DNA of 64,000 nt. Source: Massilia antarctica (GTDB lineage Bacteria; Pseudomonadota; Gammaproteobacteria; Burkholderiales; Burkholderiaceae_D). The DNA lies in assembly GCF_015689335.1 (NCBI RefSeq), contig NZ_CP065053.1, positions 4,526,001-4,590,000 on the forward strand, given 5' to 3'. The first letter of the stretch is position 1; every line of letters starts with the position of its first letter. The notes beneath the pieces were generated by a model. The model had not been told where the DNA came from. It did not search any database and saw nothing but the letters and a program-made list of their open reading frames with translations. The position numbers and the translations under genes are program-made. Positions 36,089-46,388 of the stretch are shown one piece after another.

Positions 36089-37982
36089 GATGAACATCAC
36101 GAATTTCCCGTTCTCGGCCATCGTCGGCCAGCCGCAGTTGCAGCGCGCGTTGATGCTGTGCGCGGTCGATCCAGGCATGGGCGGTGTGCTGATCCGCGGC
36201 GACAAGGGCACGGCTAAAAGCACGGCGGCGCGCGCGCTGGCCGACGTGCTGCCGCAGATCGACTCAGTGGCCGGCTGCGCCTACAACTGCAGCGCCGGCG
36301 CGGTATCCGAACACTGCGAGGCTTGCGCCACCGGCACGCCGCGACTGGCCCCCGTGCCTTTCGTGACCTTGCCACTGGGCGCGACCGAAGACCGGGTGAT
36401 CGGCAGCGTCGACCTGGCGCGCGCTTTGCAGGGCGGCCAGCGTGTGTTCCAGCCGGGCCTCCTGGCGGCGGCGCATCGCGGCGTGCTGTATATCGATGAA
36501 GTCAACCTGCTGGCGGACCATCTGGTCGACGTGCTGCTCGACGTGGCGGCCATGGGCGTCAATTCAGTGCAACGCGAAGGGCTGTCAATCCGCCACCCCG
36601 CGCGTTTCACCCTGGTTGGGACGATGAACCTGGAAGAGGGCGACCTGCGCCCGCAACTGCTGGATCGCTTCGCCCTGATGGTCGAAGTGGCGGCGCCGCG
36701 CGACAAGAAAGTGCGCTCGGAAGTCGTGCGCCGGCGGATTGCCTTCGAGGCCGATCCGGCAGGTTTCAGCGCCGCGTGGGACGAACAGCAGCAGGCATTG
36801 CACCGCCAGTTGCTTGAGGCCCAGCGCCTGCTGCCGCAAGTGACACTGGACGACGCCATGCTCGATCTGATCAGCCATTTTTGCTGCGAGTTCGAGGTGG
36901 CCAGCCTTCGTGCCGACATCGTCATGCATAAAGCGTCGCGCGCGCTGGCGGCGCTCGATGGACGGCTGCAGGTGACGCCGGCCGATTTGCGCAGCGCGGC
37001 CGAACTGGTGCTGCCGCACCGGCGCCGCCGCAAGCCGTTCGAACAACCCGGCCTCGATCATGAGCGCCTTGACGAATTGATGCGCGAGGCCGCGCCGCCG
37101 CCACCGGCGCAGGACGACACCGGCGAATCGGAAGACGGCGAACAAACGCCGTCCGACGAGCAGGGTGAGGAACAGGTGTTCGCGGCTGCCGCCAGCGCCG
37201 CGGCGCCGCGCATCGTAGTCGAATCTACCGAAGGCCACAGCAGCGCGGGCCGCCGCAGCGTAGCGATGGGCGCGGCACGCGGAAGGATGGTGCGGGCCGT
37301 ACCCGATGAGCAGCCGACCAGCGTCGCCATCGGCGCCACCTTGCTCAGTGCCGCGATGCGCGAGCCGGGCCACGTGCAGGTCACGCGGGCCGACCTGCAT
37401 CAGCAGATCCGGGTCGGTAAGAGCGCGAACCTGATCCTGTTCGTGGTCGACGCATCGGGGTCGATGGCCGCGCAGCGCCGCATGGAAGCGGTCAAGGGCG
37501 CCGTGCTGGCCCTGCTGACCGATGCCTACCAGCGGCGCGATACGGTGGCCGTGATTTCCTTTCGTGGCCAGTCCGCGCACCTGCTGCTGGCGCCGACCGG
37601 CAGTGTCGACCGCGCCGAGCAGGGCTTGTCCGAACTGCCGACCGGCGGGCGCACGCCCTTGCCGCACGCGCTGCACCTGGCGCTGGAAACCCTGGAAAAG
37701 TCGGCCAATCGCGCTCCGGCGCTGATGGTGCTGCTCACCGACGGCAAGGCCAACGTGCCGCTGGCGGCCGATGGCGATGCCTGGCGCGAATCGCTCGACC
37801 TTGCGGGCAGGCTTGCGGAACGCGGCGTGCCGGCGCTGGTGCTCGATACCGAGAGCGGTTATCTGCGTCTTGGGCGCGCCGCGCAACTGGCGCAAACCCT
37901 GGGCGCCGAGTGCCTGACCCTGGAGCAGCTATCGGCCGACAACCTCGCGCTGACGATCCGCGCGCGCCTGGCACCAACCTGA
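36081..37982 (+). CDS. Fused cobaltochelatase I/D subunits (ChlI-ChlD type)
   Basis: This 633-residue protein joins the AAA+ I subunit and the VWA D subunit of a metal chelatase. The N-terminal half has Walker A ([10 protein letters not shown], residues about 38-47) and Walker B ([10 protein letters not shown]). A linker rich in Asp, Glu and Gln (about 345-375) follows. The C-terminal VWA domain has a MIDAS motif in VVDASGSM near residue 456. It drives CobN in an ATP-dependent cobalt insertion complex. The start at 36081 overlaps the cobN stop; an ATG nine bases later is possible. Confidence 0.92.
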   Translation: MDKMNITNFPFSAIVGQPQLQRALMLCAVDPGMGGVLIRGDKGTAKSTAARALADVLPQIDSVAGCAYNCSAGAVSEHCEACATGTPRLAPVPFVTLPLGATEDRVIGSVDLARALQGGQRVFQPGLLAAAHRGVLYIDEVNLLADHLVDVLLDVAAMGVNSVQREGLSIRHPARFTLVGTMNLEEGDLRPQLLDRFALMVEVAAPRDKKVRSEVVRRRIAFEADPAGFSAAWDEQQQALHRQLLEAQRLLPQVTLDDAMLDLISHFCCEFEVASLRADIVMHKASRALAALDGRLQVTPADLRSAAELVLPHRRRRKPFEQPGLDHERLDELMREAAPPPPAQDDTGESEDGEQTPSDEQGEEQVFAAAASAAAPRIVVESTEGHSSAGRRSVAMGAARGRMVRAVPDEQPTSVAIGATLLSAAMREPGHVQVTRADLHQQIRVGKSANLILFVVDASGSMAAQRRMEAVKGAVLALLTDAYQRRDTVAVISFRGQSAHLLLAPTGSVDRAEQGLSELPTGGRTPLPHALHLALETLEKSANRAPALMVLLTDGKANVPLAADGDAWRESLDLAGRLAERGVPALVLDTESGYLRLGRAAQLAQTLGAECLTLEQLSADNLALTIRARLAPT

Positions 37983-38010
37983 CAATACGCATATTTAGGA
38001 GCAGTTTTAC

Positions 38011-38715
38011 ATGATCATTTGCATAGGCGCGGGCCCCGGCGATGTCGGCTACCTGACCCAGCGCGGCGCGCAGCTCATTCGCGAGGCCGACGTGGTAGCC
38101 GGTTTCGACGCGGTGCTGAACGTGGTACAAAGCCTGATTCCGGCCGAGGCCCAGGTCATCGGCATGGCCTACCGCGACCAGGTCGCGCAGCTCGATGAAG
38201 TGGCTCGCTTGCACCACGCGGGCAAGCGCTGCGTGGTCGTCTTCATGGGCGACATCCATTTCAGCGGCTTCCAGTACCTGGAACGGGTCGAACGCGCCTG
38301 CGGCCACCCGGTCGAATCGCTGCCCGGCATTTCGTCGGCCCAGATCCTGGCCTCGCGCGCCAAGGTATGCTTCGACGAGACCACCTTCATCACCTTCCAC
38401 CGCCGTGGCGACCTCGATCCCTTCAAGCGTCATCTGGTGCACGTGCTGCAGGACCAGCGCAACGCCATCGTGATTCCGTGTCCGTGGGATGCGGCGCGTT
38501 CGTTCATGCCGTGGCATATCGCGGCCTACCTGCTGGAAAACGGCATTTCGCCCGATCATCCGACCGAAGTGTGGGAAAACCTGACGCGCGGCGAAGCCGA
38601 ATGGCATGGCAGCCTGCTGGAATGCGCCAGCCATACCTGTTCCGACATGAGCATCATGCTGATCCGCACGCTCGCGCCAATGGCCAGCCAGATCGAGGCG
38701 GCGCCCGTACCATGA
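38011..38715 (+). CDS. cbiE: CbiE, C5 methyltransferase part of cobalt-precorrin-7 synthesis
   Basis: This 234-residue SAM-dependent methyltransferase has the corrin methylase start [19 protein letters not shown] and the family loop [12 protein letters not shown]. It matches CbiE (C5 methylation), not CobL, because there is no C-terminal CbiT domain after it. The fold ends near [14 protein letters not shown] nine bases upstream fixes the ATG. No CbiT was found in the window, so the decarboxylation/C15 step must be encoded elsewhere. Confidence 0.88.
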   Translation: MIICIGAGPGDVGYLTQRGAQLIREADVVAGFDAVLNVVQSLIPAEAQVIGMAYRDQVAQLDEVARLHHAGKRCVVVFMGDIHFSGFQYLERVERACGHPVESLPGISSAQILASRAKVCFDETTFITFHRRGDLDPFKRHLVHVLQDQRNAIVIPCPWDAARSFMPWHIAAYLLENGISPDHPTEVWENLTRGEAEWHGSLLECASHTCSDMSIMLIRTLAPMASQIEAAPVP

Positions 38716-40298
38716 CCCAAAAAGAAAAACTCGGCATCGTCGTCGCGGGTCACGGCAGCCGTGACCCCGATGCCGTGCGCGAATTCGAAGCGCTGGTCGA
38801 ACTGGTACGCGCGCGTGCGCCGGACGACGTCGTGACCCACGGTTACCTGGAGTTTTCCAGCCCCACCATCGCCGAAGCGGTACAGGCCAACCTTGCCGCA
38901 GGCACGCGCCAGGTGGCGGTGGTGCCCGGCGTGCTGCTGGCCGCGCGCCACGCCAAGAACGACATGCCCGCCGAAGTGCAGGCCATGGCGCGCGATTATC
39001 CGGACATCGATTTCCATTTCGGCGCGCCCATGAACCTGCATCCGCAGTTGCTGCAACTGGCGCAGGAACGCATCGTCGAAGCCGAGGCCACGTCGCCCCT
39101 GACGCTGCGCCGTTCGGACACCTGCCTGGTGCTGGTCGGGCGCGGCACCACAGACCCCGACGCCAATGGCGAAGTGTCCAAGCTGGCGCGCATGCTGGAA
39201 GAGGGCATGGGCTTCGGCGGCGTCTACGTATGCTATTCGGGCACGGCGACGCCGCTGGTGGCCGACGGTTTGCGCGCTGCCGCCCGCATGGGCTACCAGC
39301 GCCTGGTGGTCCTGCCTTTCTTCTTGTTCGACGGCGTGCTGGTCAAACGTATTTACGCCGCCGCCGACGACCTGCGCGAGCGCGAGCCGGGCCTGGAAGT
39401 ACTCAAGGCCGGCTACTTCGGCGTGCATTCGCATGTGGCCGACGTGATCATCGAACGCGCGCGCGAGGCAGTGGCAGGGCGCGCCGCCATGAACTGCTCG
39501 CTGTGCAAATACAGGGTGCAGATCGTCGGCTTCGAGCAGCAGGTGGGCGAGCCGCAACGCGCGCATCACCTCGCGGTGCGCGGCTTGCTGGCGCCGGCGT
39601 CCGCTACGGCGTCCGCCACGGCGCCCGAAACGGCGGCCACGCCAAGCTATGCCCCGTACGAACCGCACCCGATTGAAGCGGAGAGCTTCCGCATCATCGC
39701 CGCGGGACGCGACTGGTCGGGCTTTCCGGCCTCTCACTTGACGGTGCTGCAACGGCTGGTGCACACCAGCGGCGACTTCGGCGCTGTCGACGATATGTAC
39801 TTTTCGCCGGGCGCGGTGGAAAGCGGCATCCTTGCGCTGTTGCGCTGCAAGCGCGTGCTGACCGATGTGACCATGGTGCAGACGGGCCTGAAGCGCCAAC
39901 TGCTCGAACAACTCGGCATCGATACCTGGTGCGGCGTGCATGACCGCGAAACGCACCTGATGTCGGCGGCGGAAGGCATCACGCGCTCGGCGGCGGGCGT
40001 GCGGCGCGGCTGGCAGAAGTTCGGCAACGACGTGGTGCTGGCCATCGGCGACGCGCCAACGGCGATTGCCGAAGCGGCGCGCCTGATCCGCGACCATGGC
40101 TGGCGCCCGCAACTGGTGATCGGCCTTCCGGTCGGCTTTGTCGGCACGCGCGAAACGAAGGACGAACTGCGGCGCTGCCTGCAAGTACCGCGTATTACCA
40201 ACAGCGGCACGCGCGGCGGCTCGCCGTGGGCGGCAAGCGTGGTCAATGGCCTGATGATTGACGCGCTCAATCAGCTTGCAGGGTATGAAGCACGTTGA
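38712..40298 (+). CDS. CbiX-CbiC fusion: sirohydrochlorin cobaltochelatase and precorrin-8X methylmutase
   Basis: This 528-residue protein is a fusion. The N-terminal part (about 1-285) is a long CbiX that inserts cobalt into sirohydrochlorin. It has [10 protein letters not shown], a second [11 protein letters not shown] repeat, and MNCSLC near residue 259, matching the MxCxxC Fe-S motif of long CbiX proteins. An Ala/Thr-rich linker (about 296-315) joins CbiC/CobH (about 320-528), which moves a methyl group to form hydrogenobyrinate or cobyrinate; [13 protein letters not shown] and [12 protein letters not shown] are its motifs. Fusion of the first and a late step is unusual. Confidence 0.88.
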   Translation: MTQKEKLGIVVAGHGSRDPDAVREFEALVELVRARAPDDVVTHGYLEFSSPTIAEAVQANLAAGTRQVAVVPGVLLAARHAKNDMPAEVQAMARDYPDIDFHFGAPMNLHPQLLQLAQERIVEAEATSPLTLRRSDTCLVLVGRGTTDPDANGEVSKLARMLEEGMGFGGVYVCYSGTATPLVADGLRAAARMGYQRLVVLPFFLFDGVLVKRIYAAADDLREREPGLEVLKAGYFGVHSHVADVIIERAREAVAGRAAMNCSLCKYRVQIVGFEQQVGEPQRAHHLAVRGLLAPASATASATAPETAATPSYAPYEPHPIEAESFRIIAAGRDWSGFPASHLTVLQRLVHTSGDFGAVDDMYFSPGAVESGILALLRCKRVLTDVTMVQTGLKRQLLEQLGIDTWCGVHDRETHLMSAAEGITRSAAGVRRGWQKFGNDVVLAIGDAPTAIAEAARLIRDHGWRPQLVIGLPVGFVGTRETKDELRRCLQVPRITNSGTRGGSPWAASVVNGLMIDALNQLAGYEAR

Positions 40299-41433
40299 AC
40301 GGGTCCAGTTCGATCTTGCGATCCCTGCGTTAAATGGGCTGCGGCGCGGCCGCACGACAGGCAGTTGCGCCACGGCGGCGGTCAAGGCGGCACTCGGGCT
40401 GCTGCTGCACGGCGCGCGCTGCGGCACGGTCAGGGTCAGCCTGCCGGATGGTGTGCATTATCTTGAGGTGCCGGTCCAGATAGTCGATTGGACCGATAGC
40501 GGCGCGGTGCGGGCCGAGGTATTGAAGGATGGCGGCGACGATCCGGACAACACGCACGGCGCCACCATCTTTGCCGAGGTACGGCGCAACAATGTGCGCG
40601 CGGTGCGTTTTTTCGCCGGACGCGGCGTGGGCACGGCGACCCGTCCCGGCCTGCGCGTGGCGGTGGGTGAGCCGGCGATCAACCCGGTGCCGCGCCAGAT
40701 GATGCGGCGCGCGGTGGAAGAAGTGCTGGACGACGCGATGGCGGAGCCGCCCGACAGCGGTTTCGACCTGACCATCGGCTGCGAAAACGGGGAAGTCATC
40801 GCGCGCAAGACCTTCAATCCGCGCCTGGGCATCGTGGGCGGCATTTCGATACTCGGCACGTCGGGGATAGTCGAACCGATGTCGCTGTCGACCTGGATTG
40901 CGTCGGTCGAGGTGTATGTGCGGGTGGCGCTGGCGGCGAGTACGGAGAGCGTGGCTTACCTGCCCGGAAAGATCGGGCGCGAATTCGCCAGCGGCGTGTT
41001 GGCGCTGCCGGATGAACGCTCGGTGCAGATCGCGAACTTTCTCGGCGACGCGCTGGACTTTACCGAAAAGGCGCTGCGGGAGGAGAAGCGCAGCCTGGAC
41101 GTGCTGTGGCTCGCCGGCCACCCCGGCAAGCTGGCCAAGGTGCTCGACGGGTTTTGGGATACGCATTCGAGCAAGAGCAACATGGCGATGGCCGGCGTGG
41201 CGCGCGTGGTCGCGCAGATGGGCGGCGACGCGCAATTGGTACATGACATAGAAAATGCAAACACAGTGGAAGCAGCAATGGAACGTTTAAAGAGTGAGCC
41301 CTTCGCGCAAGCGGTGTGGATCGAGATCGAGCGCCGCATCGGCATGCTCGCGCACGCGCGCGTGCCATCGGTGAAGCGCCTCGAAGTTCGCCTGTTCGAC
41401 CTGGCCGGCAATCCGCTCGGGGTGGACGCATGA
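40285..41433 (+). CDS. cbiD: CbiD cobalt-precorrin-5B C1-methyltransferase
   Basis: CbiD methylates C1 in the anaerobic (early cobalt) cobalamin route. This 382-residue protein has the family start [16 protein letters not shown] and the [10 protein letters not shown] motif, plus [15 protein letters not shown] near residue 195. The ATG at 40285 is preferred to a TTG at 40258; the ribosome site is weak, but the gene overlaps the CbiX-CbiC stop by 14 bases. The presence of CbiD and CbiG and the absence of CobG show that the operon follows the anaerobic pathway. Confidence 0.92.
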   Translation: MKHVERVQFDLAIPALNGLRRGRTTGSCATAAVKAALGLLLHGARCGTVRVSLPDGVHYLEVPVQIVDWTDSGAVRAEVLKDGGDDPDNTHGATIFAEVRRNNVRAVRFFAGRGVGTATRPGLRVAVGEPAINPVPRQMMRRAVEEVLDDAMAEPPDSGFDLTIGCENGEVIARKTFNPRLGIVGGISILGTSGIVEPMSLSTWIASVEVYVRVALAASTESVAYLPGKIGREFASGVLALPDERSVQIANFLGDALDFTEKALREEKRSLDVLWLAGHPGKLAKVLDGFWDTHSSKSNMAMAGVARVVAQMGGDAQLVHDIENANTVEAAMERLKSEPFAQAVWIEIERRIGMLAHARVPSVKRLEVRLFDLAGNPLGVDA

Positions 41434-42155
41434 GCATCGGCACCCTCTGGGGCATCGGGGTAGGCCCCGGCCCGGCCGGCTACCTGCCGCTGGCGGCTCT
41501 GGACGCGTTGCGCCGCGCCGACCTGATCTACGCGCCGCGCGCGCGCGGGGCCGAGCTGTCGGTTGCACTCCAGTGCCTGGCCGGGATCGATATCGACCCT
41601 GCAAAGCTGCGCGAGATCGAATTCAACATGGACCCGGACCGTTCGGTCCTGAGCGAGCATTACGCGCAACTGGCCGACACGATCGCGCTGGAGCTGCGCG
41701 CAGGACGCGACGTGGCTTACCTGACCATTGGCGATTCGCTGACCTATTCCACCTACGGCTATGTGCTGGCGGCCCTGCGCGCGCGCATTCCGGATCTGCC
41801 GCAGCGCACCTTCCCGGGCATTACCAGCTACGCGGCCGCCGCATCGGCGCTGGCATGGCCGTTGGGGGAGGGCAAGGAGCGGGTGTTGATCCTGCCATGC
41901 CCCGAGACGGCGGAAGAACTGCGCAGCGACATTCTGACCCACGACATCGTGGTGCTGATGAAGGTCGGTGCACGCCTCGGCTGGGTGCTCGATCTGCTGC
42001 GCGAGATGGGCATTGCCGACCACTGCGCCTTTGCGCGCCGCATCGGCCTGCCCGGCGAATTGCTGGCGTCCGGCGTCGGCGACCTTGTCGCAAACGACGC
42101 GATGGGCTACCTGGCCACCTTGCTGGTGCGCCGTCAACCACGGCAGGAGAGATAA
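41430..42155 (+). CDS. cbiL: CbiL/CobI precorrin-2 C20-methyltransferase
   Basis: This 241-residue SAM-dependent methyltransferase adds the C20 methyl to (cobalt-)precorrin-2. It begins LWGIGVGPGPAGYLPL, and the YLTIGDSLTYSTYGYV block and PGITSYAAAASAL match the CobI/CbiL subfamily. The ATG at 41430 overlaps the CbiD stop. No missing residues are obvious. It is the earliest methyltransferase acting after CbiX. Confidence 0.9.
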   Translation: MSIGTLWGIGVGPGPAGYLPLAALDALRRADLIYAPRARGAELSVALQCLAGIDIDPAKLREIEFNMDPDRSVLSEHYAQLADTIALELRAGRDVAYLTIGDSLTYSTYGYVLAALRARIPDLPQRTFPGITSYAAAASALAWPLGEGKERVLILPCPETAEELRSDILTHDIVVLMKVGARLGWVLDLLREMGIADHCAFARRIGLPGELLASGVGDLVANDAMGYLATLLVRRQPRQER

Positions 42156-42938
42156 ATGAAAGTGTACTTCGTTGGAGCGGGCCCCGGCGCCGCCGATTTG
42201 ATCACCCTGCGCGGCGCGCGCCTGCTTGGCAGCGTCGACATGGTGCTGTATGCCGGTTCGCTGGTGCCGACCGAGATGCTGACGCACTGCCGGCCCAATG
42301 CCGAGATCATCGACACAGCCAAGCTCGATCTGGAGCAGCAGCAGGCTTGCTACATTCGCGCAAAGGAAATGGATATCGACGTCGTGCGCCTGCACTCGGG
42401 CGACCCGGCCATCTACGGCGCCACCGCCGAACAGATGCGCCGTCTCGATGCGCTGGGCATCACATATGAAGTGGTTCCGGGCGTGTCGTCGTTCACGGCG
42501 GCAGCGGCGGCCATCAGCGCCGAGCTGACCAAGCCGGAAGTGTCGCAGAGCGTGATTCTCACCCGCGTATCGGGACGCGCATCGGCCGTGCCGGAGCTCG
42601 AATCGATCGCGCGCCTGGCCGAACACCGCGCCACCATGTGCATCTTCCTGTCCGGCCCGCACCTGAAAAAAATCGTCGGCGACCTGTCGCTGCACTATCC
42701 GCAGGAAACGCCGGTGCGCCTGGTCTATCGCGCCACGTGGCCGGAACAGAAAATCTACCAGGGCACGCTCGGTACTGTGCTGGAAGATACCAAGCGCGGT
42801 GAGTGGAACCTGACCACCATGATGCTGGTCGGCGCGGCACTCGACAAGGATGTCGCGGTCGAATCGAGCCTGTATTCGAAGGACTTCACGCACCTGTTCA
42901 GGGTCGTCAAGAAGAACAAGGCGGAGGCCGCGTCGTGA
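42156..42938 (+). CDS. cbiF: CbiF/CobM precorrin-4 C11-methyltransferase
   Basis: This 260-residue protein has the CbiF/CobM motifs: VGAGPGAADLITLRG at the N-terminus, LYAGSLVP, then RLHSGDPAIYGA, and VPGVSSFTAAAA. It methylates C11. AGGAGA about seven bases upstream supports the ATG. The GTGA overlap with the following cbiG gene means the next gene starts with GTG. Confidence 0.93.
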   Translation: MKVYFVGAGPGAADLITLRGARLLGSVDMVLYAGSLVPTEMLTHCRPNAEIIDTAKLDLEQQQACYIRAKEMDIDVVRLHSGDPAIYGATAEQMRRLDALGITYEVVPGVSSFTAAAAAISAELTKPEVSQSVILTRVSGRASAVPELESIARLAEHRATMCIFLSGPHLKKIVGDLSLHYPQETPVRLVYRATWPEQKIYQGTLGTVLEDTKRGEWNLTTMMLVGAALDKDVAVESSLYSKDFTHLFRVVKKNKAEAAS

Positions 42939-43690
42939 ACCCGGCGCCGGCCATCTGGCTGGTGCGCGCGCATGGCGAGGAGCTGGCGGCGGTGCTGCAA
43001 GCGGCGCTGGGAGCAGAGGTGTACCGGCCGTGGCTGCACGGAGGCGCCAGCCACAAGGCGCAGTTCGGCGAATGCTACCGCCGTCACGCCCAGTGGATCG
43101 TGATCGGCGCGACCGGCATCGCGGTGCGCTTTCTCGACGGCCTGGCCGTTGATAAGCACACCGACCCGGCGGTCGTGGTGCTGGACGAAGCGGGGCGCTT
43201 CGCCGTGTCGCTGCTGGCGGGGCATGAAGGCGGTGCCAATGCGCTGGCCTACAAGGTCGCCCGAACGGTCGGTGCGACGCCGGTAGTGACCACCGCGACC
43301 GAGGCCTTGAAGCCGCTGGTGGTCGGCATCGGCTGCCGCAAGGGCGTGTCGGCCGAACGGATCGAGGCGGCGCTGCGCCATGCGCTTGGCCACAGGAGTA
43401 TTGAAGAAGTGCGCGAAATGGCGACCGTGGACCTGAAGGCGAACGAACCGGGCCTGCTGGAATTTTGCGGCCGCCATGGGCTGCCGCTGCGCGTGTTCGC
43501 GCGCGCCACCTTGGCGGCGCGCCCGTGGGTCAAGGTGCCGTCGGACTGGGTGCGCAGCAATGTGGGTCTGGATGGCGTGTGCGAACCGTGCGCGCTGGTA
43601 GCCAGTCCGCGCGGCGCGCTCGTGGTGCCAAAAACGTGCCTGGACGGCGTGGCCGTCGCGGTAGTTGAAGATAAATGGATGGAGATCTGA
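42935..43690 (+). CDS. cbiG: CbiG-like cobalt-precorrin-5A hydrolase
   Basis: This 251-residue protein contains the CbiG N-terminal part (IGATGIAVRFLDG, residues about 49-61, and LLAGHEGGANALA) and the C-terminal CobE-like part (GIGCRKGVSAERI, near 132-144). CbiG opens the delta-lactone in the anaerobic pathway. It is shorter than full CbiG (about 330-350 residues) and seems to lack much of the middle linker domain. GTG at 42935 is chosen because GGAGG lies about eight bases upstream and the GTGA overlap fits the operon. Confidence 0.85.
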   Translation: MNPAPAIWLVRAHGEELAAVLQAALGAEVYRPWLHGGASHKAQFGECYRRHAQWIVIGATGIAVRFLDGLAVDKHTDPAVVVLDEAGRFAVSLLAGHEGGANALAYKVARTVGATPVVTTATEALKPLVVGIGCRKGVSAERIEAALRHALGHRSIEEVREMATVDLKANEPGLLEFCGRHGLPLRVFARATLAARPWVKVPSDWVRSNVGLDGVCEPCALVASPRGALVVPKTCLDGVAVAVVEDKWMEI

Positions 43691-45243
43691 TGAGTGGTGT
43701 ATTGAATCTGGTGTCGGTCGGTCCCGGTTACGAGGACCTGATCGCACCGCGGGCGATTGCGGCGCTGAAGGACAGCGACGTGATAGTGGCGTACGAACTG
43801 TATTTGCGCTGGATCATGCCGCATGTCGAGGGCAAGGAAATCCACACGCCGCCGCTGACGCAGGAGCGCGAACGCGCCTTGCTGGCGATCGAAAAAGCCC
43901 GCAGCGGCGCGCGCGTGTCGCTCATTTCCAGCGGCGATATCGGCATCTACGCGATGGCGGCGCTGGCCTACGAAGAAATGAGCGAGACTGACACCTACCA
44001 GGTCAACGTGATCCCGGGGATCACCTCGGCCAACGCCTGCGCTTCGCTGCTTGGCTCCCCGCTGTCGCACGACTTTGCCACCCTCAGTTTGTCGGACCTG
44101 CTGTGCCCCTGGGAGTGGATCGAGCACCGCGCGCGCCATATTGCGCAGGCCGACCTGGCCTGCGTGATGTACAACGTGCAGAGCGCCAGCCGCCAGCAGG
44201 GCGTGTACCGCGTGCTGCAACTGATGCTCGAATCGAAGGCGCCGCATACCTTGTGCGGCGTGGTCAAGAACGCCTACCGCCCCGGGCAGGAGGTGAGCAT
44301 CCACCGGCTTGACGAGCTGCCATCGCTGCAGTTCGACATGCTTACCACCATCGTGGTCGGCAACCGCTTCACCCAGCGCAAGCGCGGACAAATCTTTACT
44401 CCGCGCGGCTACAACGACTGGGACGCAAAGGCCGACAGCACCTTGCCGCAGCGCCAGGAACTGCCCGATGGCGGCGTGTGGGTGTTTTCCGGCACCAGCG
44501 ACGGCAATGCGCTGGCGGCGAAGCTGGCCACGGGCCAGCCGCGCCCCGTGGTGGTGTCGGCGGCCACCGACCATGGCGGCGACGTGGCGATCAAGGCCTG
44601 TCCTGGCGCCACCGTGTGGGCCGGACGCCAGGGCATCGAGGCGCGGCGCCAGGCGCTGGCGGCCAGCGGCGCGAAGGTGCTGGTCGATGCCACCCATCCT
44701 TACGCGACCAGCATGTCGGAGCAGTTGATTGGCCTGTCGCGCGAACTTGGTATCCCTTACCTGCGCTACGAGCGGCCGAGCAGCTTCCGCGCCGACGCCG
44801 GCATTTTGTGCGTGTCGCCGCAGGACGCGGCCGAACGCGCCATCGCGCTGGGGCAGCGCATCTTCCTGTCCACCGGCTCGAAGGACCTGGCGGCTTTCCT
44901 GCATGCCGACGGCGCAAGCGACAAGCAGTGGTTCGCGCGCCTGACGGCGGAACCGGAATTCATCGACAGGGCGATCTCCCTTGGTGTGGCGCGCGAGCGC
45001 ATCTGCGCCATGCAGGGGCCGTTTTCGAAAGACTTCAACATCGCCCTGTGGCGCGACTGGCAGATCGACTGCGTGGTGACCAAGGATTCGGGCGATGCCG
45101 GCGGCTACGCGGCCAAGGTGGAAGCGGCAAAGGCTCTCGGCATCCCGCTGCTGGTCATCCGGCGCCCGCTGGTCGATTACCCTGCCATGTGCGACAGCGC
45201 CGATGACCTGATCGCGCAACTGGCCGCACTGGACCCGGCATGA
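43690..45243 (+). CDS. CobJ-CobK fusion: C17-methyltransferase and precorrin-6A reductase
   Basis: This 517-residue protein combines two enzymes. Residues 1-245 are the CobJ/CbiH C17 methyltransferase with ring contraction (VSVGPGYEDLIAPRA, ISSGDIGIYAMA, IPGITSANACASLLG). Residues about 265-517 are the CobK/CbiJ reductase (VFSGTSDGNALAAKL, VDATHPYATSMS, and TKDSGDAGGYAAKVEA). The ATG at 43690 has GGAG six bases upstream and overlaps the cbiG stop. In this operon the reductase would act on cobalt-precorrin-6A. Both halves look complete. Confidence 0.92.
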   Translation: MSGVLNLVSVGPGYEDLIAPRAIAALKDSDVIVAYELYLRWIMPHVEGKEIHTPPLTQERERALLAIEKARSGARVSLISSGDIGIYAMAALAYEEMSETDTYQVNVIPGITSANACASLLGSPLSHDFATLSLSDLLCPWEWIEHRARHIAQADLACVMYNVQSASRQQGVYRVLQLMLESKAPHTLCGVVKNAYRPGQEVSIHRLDELPSLQFDMLTTIVVGNRFTQRKRGQIFTPRGYNDWDAKADSTLPQRQELPDGGVWVFSGTSDGNALAAKLATGQPRPVVVSAATDHGGDVAIKACPGATVWAGRQGIEARRQALAASGAKVLVDATHPYATSMSEQLIGLSRELGIPYLRYERPSSFRADAGILCVSPQDAAERAIALGQRIFLSTGSKDLAAFLHADGASDKQWFARLTAEPEFIDRAISLGVARERICAMQGPFSKDFNIALWRDWQIDCVVTKDSGDAGGYAAKVEAAKALGIPLLVIRRPLVDYPAMCDSADDLIAQLAALDPA

Positions 45244-46343
45244 AGCAGCCGATTCCCGTCACCATCGTGACCGGCTTCCTGGGATCGGGTAAAACGACCC
45301 TGCTGCGCAGCCTGATCGAAAAACGCCAGAGCCGCCGCCTGGCGCTGTTGATCAACGAGTTCGGCGAGATCTCGATCGATGGCGCGCTGGTGCGCGGCGG
45401 GGCAGGCGTGGATGAGCAGGTGCGGGTCCACGATTTTCCGTACGGGCTGATCGCCTATGGCGACGACGAACTGTTCTTGCCGACCATGCAGGCCGTCGCT
45501 GCGCGCCGTGCCAACGTCGACCACGTGCTAATCGAAACGTCCGGCCTGGCGCTGCCGACGGCCATCATGGAGATGCTGCAAAGTCCCGCGCTGGCCGACG
45601 ATTTCATCCTCGACGCGACCCTGGCGGTGGTCGATACGCCGCTGCTGCTGTCGGACCAGTTCGAGACCGGCACAAGTAGCGACGCGGCGGCCACGATATT
45701 TGGGCAGCAGCTGGAATTCGCGGACGTGGTCGTGCTTAACAAGATCGACGGGCTGGACGACGATTCGCTGCTGCTGGCCGAGACGCGGGTGCGCGAGCGC
45801 GCGCCCAAGGTGCGTTTCCTGGAGCTGGCGCACAAGGCGCAACTCGATATCCGCGTCGCGCTCGGCCTGCGCCTGCACCAGCCGACCCGCACCGACCACG
45901 CGCACACCTACACGCCGCTGGCTACCATGCCCGGCCCTGGTGCCGGGGTGCTGGCCGAGCAGGGGCGCCTGAACGGGCACGCGCATTCGGGGCTCGCCGC
46001 GCATTCGCACGGGTTGGCCACGCACAAGCATTTTCACGAACAGGATCCGGGCTGGCTGTCGTTTGTGCTGCGCAGCGATTCGCCGCAAAGCGCCGACAAG
46101 CTGCGCCACGCCTTGCAGGAAGCGGTGCGCCTGGAGCCGGTCTTGCGCAGCAAAGGCTTCATTCGCACCAGCGAAACCGGCCAGGCGGTGCTGGTGCAGG
46201 GCGTGCGTTCGCGCGTGATGATCAGCGTCGATTCGGTGCGGCCGGCGGCGCGCCGCTCCGAGCTGGTGATCATCGGTTATCACGCCAGCCGCACGAGGGT
46301 GGCGGCGGTACTGTCGGAACTGACCGGCACGCGTTGGCGATAG
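45240..46343 (+). CDS. CobW-like G3E GTPase lacking all cysteines
   Basis: This 367-residue P-loop GTPase has Walker A GFLGSGKTT at residues 12-20, the INEFGE segment, the IETSGLALP switch and LNKIDG for guanine recognition, which place it in the G3E/CobW family. The usual CxCC metal-binding motif, expected near residues 65-75, is replaced by DFPYGLIAYGDDE, and the whole protein contains no cysteine. A His-rich linker (about 220-260) and a C-terminal CobW_C-like domain follow. It may load or deliver cobalt through histidines instead. The start overlaps the CobJ-CobK stop. Confidence 0.9.
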   Translation: MKQPIPVTIVTGFLGSGKTTLLRSLIEKRQSRRLALLINEFGEISIDGALVRGGAGVDEQVRVHDFPYGLIAYGDDELFLPTMQAVAARRANVDHVLIETSGLALPTAIMEMLQSPALADDFILDATLAVVDTPLLLSDQFETGTSSDAAATIFGQQLEFADVVVLNKIDGLDDDSLLLAETRVRERAPKVRFLELAHKAQLDIRVALGLRLHQPTRTDHAHTYTPLATMPGPGAGVLAEQGRLNGHAHSGLAAHSHGLATHKHFHEQDPGWLSFVLRSDSPQSADKLRHALQEAVRLEPVLRSKGFIRTSETGQAVLVQGVRSRVMISVDSVRPAARRSELVIIGYHASRTRVAAVLSELTGTRWR

Positions 46344-46388
46344 GCGCGCCGGGCCATTCATCTATTTTTTTCTATCTGGGAGCTTCAC

